From contig JAZSEY010000018.1 in the NCBI GenBank assembly GCA_045531905.1, positions 1-64,000 of the forward strand: DNA of 64,000 nt, given 5' to 3'. Below the pieces are notes generated by a model, which made no database searches, had not been told where the DNA came from, and saw nothing but the letters and a program-made list of their open reading frames with translations. Both the position numbers and the translations under genes were made by a program. Shown in pieces: positions 8,750-15,827 of the stretch. Each line of letters opens with the position of its first letter. The stretch's first letter is position 1. This DNA comes from RGIG6919 sp045531905. GTDB taxonomy: Bacteria; Bacillota; Clostridia; Lachnospirales; Lachnospiraceae.

Positions 8750-9667
8750 ATGAGACATTTAATTGATCCAATGGATTTAAGCGTAGCTGACATTGACGAG
8801 ATTTTAGATCTTGCTGATGACATCATCGCTAACAAAGAACAGTATACCGAGGTCTGTAAGGGCAAAAAGCTCGCTACTCTGTTCTTTGAACCAAGTACCC
8901 GTACCCGTTTGAGTTTCGAAGCGGCCATGATGGAATTGGGCGGTAATATTCTCGGATTTTCAGATGCCGGTTCCTCCTCCTCTACCAAGGGAGAAAGTGT
9001 AGGCGACACTGTAAAGGTAGTATCCTGCTATGCTGACATTATTGCCATGCGTCATCCAAAGGAAGGTGCACCGATGTTGGCTTCTATGAAGTCTGACGTG
9101 CCAATCATCAATGCCGGTGACGGTGGTCACAACCACCCTACTCAGACATTGACAGATTTGCTTACCATTCGTCGTGAGAAAGGCCGTCTTGATAGCATTA
9201 CAATTGGATGCTGTGGTGACTTAAAATTTGGACGAACTGTACACTCATTAATCAAGGCAATGTCCCGTTATGAAAATGTCAACTTCGTTATGATTTCTCC
9301 TGTGGAATTACAGATTCCGGACTATATCAAAACAGAAGTGTTTGAAAAGAACAACATCTCTTACAAACAGGTTACTTCCATGGACGAAGTGATGCCTGAG
9401 TTGGATATCTTGTATATGACTCGTGTACAAAGAGAGCGTTTCTTCAACGAGGCTGATTATGTAAGATTGAAAGATAGTTATATTTTGGACTTGGATAAGT
9501 TAAAAACAGCTAAACCAGACTTGACTATCATGCATCCACTTCCAAGAGTAAATGAAATTGCCACTGAAGTAGATGACGACCCAAGAGCACGCTATTTTGA
9601 GCAGGCGTTAAATGGCAAGTATGTGCGCATGGCACTGATTATGTCATTACTGGACCTTAAAAAATAA
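8750..9667 (+). CDS. pyrB: aspartate carbamoyltransferase catalytic subunit
   Basis: Condenses carbamoyl phosphate with aspartate, the committed step of UMP synthesis. At 305 residues it has the normal length. It has the intact FEPSTRTRLSFE loop (about 50), the KGES mobile loop that completes the neighbouring active site in the trimer, the HNHPTQTLTDL motif and the MHPLPRVNEI aspartate-binding loop. The regulatory subunit gene follows 26 bases later, so the enzyme is the enteric-type PyrB-PyrI holoenzyme, not the PyrR-regulated PyrB of Bacillus. Confidence 0.97.
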   Translation: MRHLIDPMDLSVADIDEILDLADDIIANKEQYTEVCKGKKLATLFFEPSTRTRLSFEAAMMELGGNILGFSDAGSSSSTKGESVGDTVKVVSCYADIIAMRHPKEGAPMLASMKSDVPIINAGDGGHNHPTQTLTDLLTIRREKGRLDSITIGCCGDLKFGRTVHSLIKAMSRYENVNFVMISPVELQIPDYIKTEVFEKNNISYKQVTSMDEVMPELDILYMTRVQRERFFNEADYVRLKDSYILDLDKLKTAKPDLTIMHPLPRVNEIATEVDDDPRARYFEQALNGKYVRMALIMSLLDLKK

Positions 9668-9693
9668 CACATTTTTGAAAGCGAGGTATTTCC

Positions 9694-10113
9694 ATGAATA
9701 TAGATAGCATTCAAAATGGTATTGTATTAGACCACATTACCGCAGGCAAAGCATTACAACTTTACAAGGATTTGGAGCTTGGAAAGTTAGACTGTTCCGT
9801 TGCCATCATTCAGAATGTTAAGAGCAACAAAATGGGCAAAAAGGACATTTTAAAAATCGACCAGGATGTTTCCGTTAATTTAGATGTTATCGGTTACATT
9901 GACCCGGACATCACAGTTTGTATTATTAAGGACGGTGTAACCGTAGAAAAGCGCAAGGTTGCGCCACCGGCAAAGCTCATCAACGTTGTAAAATGCAAAA
10001 ATCCACGTTGCATTACCACAGCTGAGCCTGACATTGACCAGATTTTCGTACTCACAGATACAGAACATCGTACCTATCGTTGTGCTTATTGTGAAGACGA
10101 ACTAAAACAGTAA
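9694..10113 (+). CDS. pyrI: aspartate carbamoyltransferase regulatory subunit
   Basis: A 139-residue allosteric subunit that binds nucleotides through its N-terminal domain and PyrB through a C-terminal zinc domain. The N-terminal part has the family pattern DHITAGKALQLYKDL. The four zinc-binding cysteines are visible as KCKNPRC and, after about 22 residues, CAYC. No terminator is obvious after it. murA has its own promoter downstream. Confidence 0.96.
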   Translation: MNIDSIQNGIVLDHITAGKALQLYKDLELGKLDCSVAIIQNVKSNKMGKKDILKIDQDVSVNLDVIGYIDPDITVCIIKDGVTVEKRKVAPPAKLINVVKCKNPRCITTAEPDIDQIFVLTDTEHRTYRCAYCEDELKQ

Positions 10114-10145
10114 ACCTTTGCCAAATGTTTACTAAGAAATTAATC

Positions 10146-10173
10146 TTTACAAATTCTGTCCATGTGTTATAAT
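10146..10173 (+). promoter_or_regulatory. promoter of murA
   Basis: TTTACA (10146-10151) and TATAAT (10168-10173) are 16 bases apart, about 100 bases before the murA start. Confidence 0.6.
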
Positions 10174-10276
10174 GTATTGGATATGGACGTTACTGGGCGT
10201 AGTGCGTCTTTTTATGAGTTTGAACGACTTTCATGATTTTAGCATATACTAATTTATCAATTTATTGAGGTGTATT

Positions 10277-11578
10277 ATGGAGCAATATGTTATCAAGGGG
10301 GGTAACCCTCTTCAGGGTGAGGTAACGATTGCGGGAGCAAAGAATGCCGCTTTAGGTATTTTAGCTGCAGCTGTTATGACTGACGATGAAGTTATCATAG
10401 AGAATGTTCCAAATGTCCGCGACACCAGAGTGTTATTACAGGCAATTCAGGGCATTGGTGCAAAGGTGAACTATTTAGATGAACATACTGTATCTATTTG
10501 CGGTAAGACCATCAAGAATTCAGAAGATCTTTGCGTAGATGACGAGTTTATTCGCAAGATTCGTGCATCTTACTATTTACTTGGAGCATTACTTGGAAAA
10601 TATAAACGGTCTCAGGTTGCACTTCCTGGTGGTTGTGATATTGGTATGAGACCAATTGACCAGCACACAAAGGGCTTTAAGGCACTGGGCGCTAAAGTAG
10701 AGATTAAAAATTCCATGATTACTGTTGCTGCTGATCAGTTAGTTGGTAATCACATTTATTTAGACGTTGTTTCTGTCGGTGCAACCATTAACATTATGAT
10801 GGCTGCTGCCTTGGCAGAGGGTAAAACCACTATTGAGAATGCCGCAAAGGAACCACACATCGTAGATGTTGCCAACTTCCTAAACAGCATGGGTGCCAAC
10901 ATCAAGGGTGCCGGTACAGACGTCATTCGAATTAAAGGCGTGAAGTCCCTAAAAGGAACAGAGTATTCCATCATTCCTGACCAGATTGAAGCAGGAACCT
11001 TTATGATGGCCGCTGCTGCAACGAAGGGCGATGTGCTGATTAAGAATGTAATTCCAAAACATTTAGAAGCAATCACTTCTAAATTAATCGAGATTGGTGC
11101 CACTGTAGAAGAGTTTGATGATGCAGTCAGAGTAAAAGCCACTGAGCGTTTACACTCAACTAACATCAAAACACTTCCATACCCTGGCTTCCCGACAGAT
11201 ATGCAACCACAGATGGCAGTAACCCTTGCCCTTTCTGATGGCACAAGCATTATCACAGAAAGTATTTTCGAAAACCGATTCAAATATGTGAATGAGCTTT
11301 CTCGCATGGGTGCCAATATTAAGGTAGAAGGTAATGTAGCCGTTATCAATGGTGTACCTGGTTACATCGGTGCCAGCGTAGTTGCTCCGGACCTTCGTGC
11401 AGGTGCTGCATTAGTTATCGCCGGTTTGGTTGCTGAAGGATACACCGTAGTTGATGATATCAAATATATCCAACGAGGCTACGAAAAGTTCAGCACAAAG
11501 CTTCGTGCTTTAGGTGCACAAATTGAACGAGTGGAATCTGAAAAAGATATTCGCAAATTTAAACTAAAAACAGGTTAA
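10277..11578 (+). CDS. murA: UDP-N-acetylglucosamine 1-carboxyvinyltransferase
   Basis: Transfers enolpyruvate from PEP to UDP-GlcNAc, the first committed step of peptidoglycan synthesis, in the cytoplasm. The start is ATG 10277, with GAGG six bases upstream, giving 433 residues; a TTG start at 10265 is possible but unsupported. Motifs are the N-terminal GGNPLQGEVTIAGAKNAAL, the catalytic-Cys loop PGGCDIGMRPIDQH (Cys near residue 116, the fosfomycin target) and the TDMQPQMAV region. Clostridia often carry two MurA paralogues; which one this is cannot be told from the window. Confidence 0.96.
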   Translation: MEQYVIKGGNPLQGEVTIAGAKNAALGILAAAVMTDDEVIIENVPNVRDTRVLLQAIQGIGAKVNYLDEHTVSICGKTIKNSEDLCVDDEFIRKIRASYYLLGALLGKYKRSQVALPGGCDIGMRPIDQHTKGFKALGAKVEIKNSMITVAADQLVGNHIYLDVVSVGATINIMMAAALAEGKTTIENAAKEPHIVDVANFLNSMGANIKGAGTDVIRIKGVKSLKGTEYSIIPDQIEAGTFMMAAAATKGDVLIKNVIPKHLEAITSKLIEIGATVEEFDDAVRVKATERLHSTNIKTLPYPGFPTDMQPQMAVTLALSDGTSIITESIFENRFKYVNELSRMGANIKVEGNVAVINGVPGYIGASVVAPDLRAGAALVIAGLVAEGYTVVDDIKYIQRGYEKFSTKLRALGAQIERVESEKDIRKFKLKTG

Positions 11579-11587
11579 AATAGCAAG

Positions 11588-11618
11588 AAAAGAGGCCGTC
11601 TTACGACAGCCTCTTTTT
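11588..11618. terminator. terminator between murA and the convergent anti-sigma gene
   Basis: AAAGAGGC pairs with GCCTCTTT around the inner GTC/GAC pairs and TTAC loop, ending in a T run on the plus strand and preceded by A bases that give a shorter U run on the minus strand. Confidence 0.85.
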
Positions 11619-11623
11619 CGTGT

Positions 11624-13210
11624 TTATTTTAACACTTTGATTATCATATAGTATCTTTCCGCATCTAAATCAAGAACAACCTTTTTCACATCATTTTCCA
11701 AATCAAATCCATAATTTTGCTCCATGATTGAAATGTTACCATTTTCCACAATACCGGCTACCTGTTCTGTAAACACGAGGTTCGTTCCTAAAGAAATTGT
11801 ATTATCATAACCGTAACAGTCTCTAAATGCTTCTTCTGGTTCTGTTGTTTGATGGTTACCCTGCTTTTCATATGCATACTCAATAGTTACACTTTCTCCT
11901 GCAGGAATTGTCACTGTATCTGTGATTACGTATAAAGCATATGAATGATATGCCAGATAAGCCATATCAGACAGACTCTTTCCAAAATGGATAGCCACAT
12001 CATCTTCACCCGTTTTCGCACCATCATGATCCCAGGTAAGAATATCCGATAATATCTTAACTGCCACCTGACTATACAACGTCTTTAGAGATTCTCGGTT
12101 ACTGATATCTTTTGGCATATCTTTTGCTAGCTGTGCATCCACGCAACGCATCATAACCTCTAAAATGTTTGTTTCATATTCCTTCTTCTCAACAGTCACT
12201 GCCTCTGTCTCGTATGCACTCTTATCCTGCTCTATGAATCCGTCTGCACTTGTATATCCCTGTTCCACATACTCAGACGGCTTTCCATCCATAAATATAA
12301 TTGTAGGCTGAATTTCAGCATCCACAGTATTCTTCACATAAAATCCTGCGTATACATATTCACCATCATCAAAATAATTATCTACACCAGCAAAATATAC
12401 GCTATTGATATCCGCTACCTTAAACTTCACGGAATAGTATGCGGTCTTCAGTAAATCCGCTTCTCCCTTAGGAGCATGGAACTCATATACTGTGACCGGC
12501 TTATTCAGTAACGCTTCATTCAAACTTTCCATATCTGTATTTCGTTCTGCCATCAAAGAACTATACTCATCCGATGACAAACTTGGAGAAAATGGACACA
12601 ACATTCCACTACTATCCTTACCTCTGTAAGCTTCTGCATTGATTGTAATGTCACGTGTTTCATCGTTAACCACAACAGTCGGTCTACTCTTTGCCAACTC
12701 CTTCATGGAATTCATATATGGATACTGTACAGTAATGATTTGCTCAGTATCAGATGTATTCTTCAAAACATAAGCATCTTTTATTTTTGCATATCCATTT
12801 GTACTGATTTTTAGCTCTGAAAAATCATAAGTCATTTCTCGTGTAGCAGTGATTGCACTGTTTTCCTCTCTCAAGCTCAGAGGCATTAGTGGACCTACAT
12901 TATAATCCACCCATCCATTTTCAGGATTCATTCCATACTGTGTCTCTTCTGTTGAAATAACCTCTGAACTGTCGTTGCCACCTTTTCCATCACCCCAATC
13001 CTCTGTGGTGGTATCGGTTGGTGGTATCGGTGTCACTGGCTGCTCCTGATTCATAAATAATACGGCACTCACCACCAATACAAAACAGGCTGCACTGGCA
13101 AGTACAGATCGCACCCATATTCTATTTTTCACTTTTCTTCGGTTCTCACTCCTTGCAATTAAATCATCATCTATGGAACCGATAGCATCAAATAAGTCTT
13201 CTCTTTTCAT
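11624..13210 (-). CDS. probable anti-sigma factor, single-pass membrane protein
   Basis: A 528-residue protein. Its N-terminus (about 1-30, KREDLFDAIGSIDDDLIARSE) is of the type seen in Clostridial ECF anti-sigma proteins. A single membrane segment (about 33-53) and a Pro/Thr-rich stretch follow, then a large extracytoplasmic domain without recognised motifs. Its start codon shares one base with the stop of the sigma gene (TAATG), a tight coupling typical of sigma/anti-sigma pairs. It presumably holds the sigma factor at the membrane and responds to an envelope signal. The sensor domain is unassigned. Confidence 0.8.
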   Translation of the reverse strand: MKREDLFDAIGSIDDDLIARSENRRKVKNRIWVRSVLASAACFVLVVSAVLFMNQEQPVTPIPPTDTTTEDWGDGKGGNDSSEVISTEETQYGMNPENGWVDYNVGPLMPLSLREENSAITATREMTYDFSELKISTNGYAKIKDAYVLKNTSDTEQIITVQYPYMNSMKELAKSRPTVVVNDETRDITINAEAYRGKDSSGMLCPFSPSLSSDEYSSLMAERNTDMESLNEALLNKPVTVYEFHAPKGEADLLKTAYYSVKFKVADINSVYFAGVDNYFDDGEYVYAGFYVKNTVDAEIQPTIIFMDGKPSEYVEQGYTSADGFIEQDKSAYETEAVTVEKKEYETNILEVMMRCVDAQLAKDMPKDISNRESLKTLYSQVAVKILSDILTWDHDGAKTGEDDVAIHFGKSLSDMAYLAYHSYALYVITDTVTIPAGESVTIEYAYEKQGNHQTTEPEEAFRDCYGYDNTISLGTNLVFTEQVAGIVENGNISIMEQNYGFDLENDVKKVVLDLDAERYYMIIKVLK

Positions 13211-13767
13211 TACACAAATCCCTCATCTTTCAAATACTTCTGTAGTTTCTGTCTGGTTCTGGAAAGTATCATTAATACATTGCTCTCCTTTAACTCAAAC
13301 TCCTTCGCGATTTGTTTTGTTTCCACAGCATAAAAATACCGCTTAATGAAAATACTGCATTCCCGCTCTGTCAAAGTGCGTAAACACGCATTGATTGCTT
13401 CCACAAGTTCTTTTCTCTCAAACTGCGCTTCCACATCCGACGAGGACGCCACAACCTCTTCCAATTCTTCCAATACCAATGCGATTTCACCACCGCCTCT
13501 TTTTGCGCTGTGACTGGCACGATACTTGTCAAAAGAAAGATTTCTTGTGATTTTACCTAAGAAAATGCGCAAATACGTTGGTATTGTAGGTGGAATACTT
13601 TTCCAAGCCTGCATCCAGGTATCATTCACACACTCCTCTGAATCCTCTGCATTTCCTAAAATGCCCTTTGCAATGGAAAAACAGTATGTACCATATTTCA
13701 TCGCTGTCTTTTCAATTGCACTTTCATCCCTATTACAATATAATTCAATAATCTGTTTATCTTCCAC
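13210..13767 (-). CDS. ECF-type RNA polymerase sigma factor
   Basis: About 185 residues. The chosen start is GTG 13767: GGAGG ends immediately before ATG 13773, leaving no spacer, but is six bases from the GTG. The product then begins EDKQIIELY, as in its relatives. Region 2 carries SEECVNDTWMQAW and FLGKITRNLSFDKYR; region 4 carries LTERECSIFIKRYF and ESNVLMILSRTRQKLQKYL, the -35-binding helix-turn-helix. The anti-sigma gene is coupled downstream. Autoregulation is likely for the family, but no promoter motif was identified. Confidence 0.9.
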   Translation of the reverse strand: MEDKQIIELYCNRDESAIEKTAMKYGTYCFSIAKGILGNAEDSEECVNDTWMQAWKSIPPTIPTYLRIFLGKITRNLSFDKYRASHSAKRGGGEIALVLEELEEVVASSSDVEAQFERKELVEAINACLRTLTERECSIFIKRYFYAVETKQIAKEFELKESNVLMILSRTRQKLQKYLKDEGFV

Positions 13768-13861
13768 ACTCATCCTCCGTGTTCTATAAAGGCCTTCACT
13801 GAATATGACGTAAACCAATTATAAGTCTAACATATTTTTTATAATTTTTTTAAAAAAGTTA

Positions 13862-13878
13862 ATGGAGCATCGCTCCAT
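13862..13878 (-). terminator. terminator of the MerR-type gene
   Basis: ATGGAGC and GCTCCAT form a 7-bp stem with a 3-base loop. On the minus strand TAAC and then six T follow. It ends transcription from 13886 before the sigma gene. Confidence 0.75.
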
Positions 13879-13885
13879 AACTCAA

Positions 13886-14635
13886 TTAGTCATTTTGCGA
13901 TGCCCCATTTTTCTTAGTTTTCTTCTCTTTTTTCTGTTTATTCTTTCTAAAGAAACCTCTTTTCTCTTTTTCCGGTTCCTCCATTGCTGCCGCTTCCATT
14001 CTTGCTCTTTGCACTTCTCTGATGGTCTCGTCTAGTTTTTTATAACGTGCTTCTGCATGGTCTTCATTTTCACGCATCAGATAATCCATCTGTTTTAATA
14101 TCTGATCCGTCACACGATTGGATACTGTTTCTGACACCTTTGTTCCCACTGTATCCGACAAAGTTCCCTGATTATCCACCAATGCCTTCGCCACAGCTCT
14201 GTTAATGATATCCTGAAACTGTGCCAACTTATGTTCATTCGACAATACTTCCTGTCTATTGGTTTGTGCCTGCGGTAAAGTTGATTTCTGTTTTTTTGAC
14301 GCCAAGGTAATAGAATCCTCCTTTACTAACTCCTGTTTTTCTTCTTCTACCTGTGCATTCAATTCGTCCTTTAGCGTTAGCAACTTATTTAAATCAAATG
14401 GTCTGCCACTATAAAAACTTGGCACCAGACTCTTAATCGCTTTTAACTGGAAACCCTGATTCTTTAACGTCTGAATTCCCTTTAACGCTTCCATGTCCAG
14501 TTCTGTATAGTAACGATGCCCCATCTCATTTCTGTGTATCGCAAGCTCTAATTCCTCTTCCCAGTACCGTAAGACATGTGGCTCAATATTCAGCTTCTTA
14601 GAAGCATCTGAAATCAAATATCTCTTCTCACCCAT
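13886..14635 (-). CDS. MerR-family regulator with long coiled-coil tail
   Basis: 249 residues from ATG 14635, with GGAGGA six bases upstream; an upstream in-frame ATG at 14728 lacks a ribosome site. The N-terminal MerR helix-turn-helix is clear (YLISDASKKLNIEPHVLRYWEEE, then GHRYYTELDMEALKGIQ). The usual effector-binding domain is replaced by a Gln/Glu-rich and coiled-coil region (about 100-215) and a strongly basic Lys-rich tail (about 225-249). The architecture resembles RacA-like chromosome-anchoring proteins as well as plain regulators; the sequence does not decide between them. Confidence 0.82.
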   Translation of the reverse strand: MGEKRYLISDASKKLNIEPHVLRYWEEELELAIHRNEMGHRYYTELDMEALKGIQTLKNQGFQLKAIKSLVPSFYSGRPFDLNKLLTLKDELNAQVEEEKQELVKEDSITLASKKQKSTLPQAQTNRQEVLSNEHKLAQFQDIINRAVAKALVDNQGTLSDTVGTKVSETVSNRVTDQILKQMDYLMRENEDHAEARYKKLDETIREVQRARMEAAAMEEPEKEKRGFFRKNKQKKEKKTKKNGASQND

Positions 14636-14764
14636 AGCAATCCTCCATTTCTTAATTTCCTCTTCTTTGGAAATCTGTCTAATCATCAGTATAAATGGAG
14701 GAGAGTGGAGTTCCAATATCAAACGCATGACATGTATTTATATTTATCGACAAGACATGACATC

Positions 14765-14944
14765 TGAATGAGGCATATAAGAATCCATCAAAACAGGGTT
14801 ATAAATGTTTCGACGAGATGCTCTCGCTCCCAAAATGCGTAGCAGTACATAATGCTGTTAAATACACAGCATAAGTACTGACGCATTTTGAGGCTCGTCT
14901 CAATCATTTATAGCCCTGTTTTGATAACTTTATATGTCCATTCA
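14765..14944 (+). repeat. structured hairpin repeat, copy A
   Basis: A 180-base imperfect palindrome in the gap between the divergent MerR-like and Rpn-like genes, upstream of the promoter at 14988. Outer arms: AAAACAGGGTTATAAATG pairs with CATTTATAGCCCTGTTTT, with outer extensions to TGAATG / CATTCA. Inner helices: GACGAG (14812) with CTCGTC (14894); CAAAATGCGT (14831) with ACGCATTTTG (14881); CAGTAC with GTACTG; ATGCTGT with ACAGCAT. The last three are joined by a two-base AG bulge and an ATA/AA internal loop. The same layout occurs in copies B, C and D. Confidence 0.85.
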
Positions 14945-14987
14945 TATATCAAACTCTATTGTGGAATAATTAAATGTAATTTTGTTA

Positions 14988-15016
14988 TTGACATTTTTAT
15001 CTTTTCTCGCTAATAT
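14988..15016 (+). promoter_or_regulatory. consensus promoter of the 15097 gene
   Basis: TTGACA (14988-14993), 17 bases, TAATAT (15011-15016). Confidence 0.7.
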
Positions 15017-15096
15017 ATAGATATGACTTTATTTTACATTTTTTCATTTTTCAATTGTAATTTACGTTTAACACTGCTATAATGAAGGGAGATTAT

Positions 15097-15753
15097 ATGG
15101 GAGAGAAGGATTTGAGTACCAAGTATTTGGAAACATATAACGATGTTTTTGCAGATATTTTCAATGTGTTAGTTTTTCACGAGGATTATGTCGAGGAAGC
15201 ATTGCTGATGGATGGCTCCACTGAGGAATCAATCTCTCCTATTGTTTCGATTGTGCTTTACTTTGGTGATGGGAATTGGAAGAAACCATTGTCACTGCAT
15301 GACATGATACCACATATGCCAGAACAGGTGAAACCATATGTCAACGATTATCCTATTCATGTTATTGACGTCAAAGAGATTCCAAAAAAACTGCGAAGCA
15401 AACTGAAAAGTGACTTTAAAGTCATTGCAGACTTTTTTGCTGAAAAAGACGACGAGAATTATACACCATCGGATGATGCAATCAGACACCCAGAGGCAGT
15501 GCTACATATGCTCAGAGTATTCACAGATGATAAGCGATATGATGATATTGAAGAATCTGTACTATTAGATAAACAGGAAGGTAAGGTGATTACAATGTGT
15601 AATTTTGCTGAAAGAATGGAACAGAAAGGTAGACAAGAAGGTGAATCCTTATTAGCAGAAGCTATCCGTGCTTTAAAGTCTGGAAAAAACGTTGACGAGT
15701 TACTCAAAATATATAGTCAACGCACTCTTGATTTAGCTCAGGAATTTGTATAA
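15097..15753 (+). CDS. Rpn/PD-(D/E)XK-like protein lacking its nuclease core
   Basis: 218 residues from ATG 15097, with AAGGGA six bases before it; ATG 15082 overlaps that site. The N-terminus (EKDLSTKYLETYNDVFADIFNVLVF) and the part from VSIVLYFGDGNWKKPLSL onward match the Lachnospiraceae Rpn-like family. In that family about 70-80 residues carrying the catalytic D...E-x-Q segment lie between these blocks. Here only a short stretch (about residues 25-48) joins them. The frame is intact and the promoter is good, so the product is probably made but unlikely to cut DNA. It may be a decaying gene or a non-catalytic derivative. Confidence 0.7.
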   Translation: MGEKDLSTKYLETYNDVFADIFNVLVFHEDYVEEALLMDGSTEESISPIVSIVLYFGDGNWKKPLSLHDMIPHMPEQVKPYVNDYPIHVIDVKEIPKKLRSKLKSDFKVIADFFAEKDDENYTPSDDAIRHPEAVLHMLRVFTDDKRYDDIEESVLLDKQEGKVITMCNFAERMEQKGRQEGESLLAEAIRALKSGKNVDELLKIYSQRTLDLAQEFV

Positions 15754-15764
15754 TAATCATTACA

Positions 15765-15824
15765 ATATAAAAGTACAGTTGCTACAGAGAGATGTTTTCG
15801 TTCTGTACAACTGTACTTTTATAT
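15765..15824. terminator. long bidirectional hairpin terminator
   Basis: The arms at 15765-15781 and 15808-15824 are perfectly complementary over 17 bp (core AAAAGTACAGTTG / CAACTGTACTTTT), with a further inner TACAGA / TCTGTA pairing. It separates the convergent ends of the Rpn-like gene and uvrA. Confidence 0.8.
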
Positions 15825-15827
15825 ATG

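Noticed and set aside
14765..14944. Calling the hairpin repeats MITEs or insertion sequences
   Set aside because: No transposase and no shared terminal repeats: the outer arms differ completely between copies, and no target duplication is evident. Mobility is not excluded but not supported.
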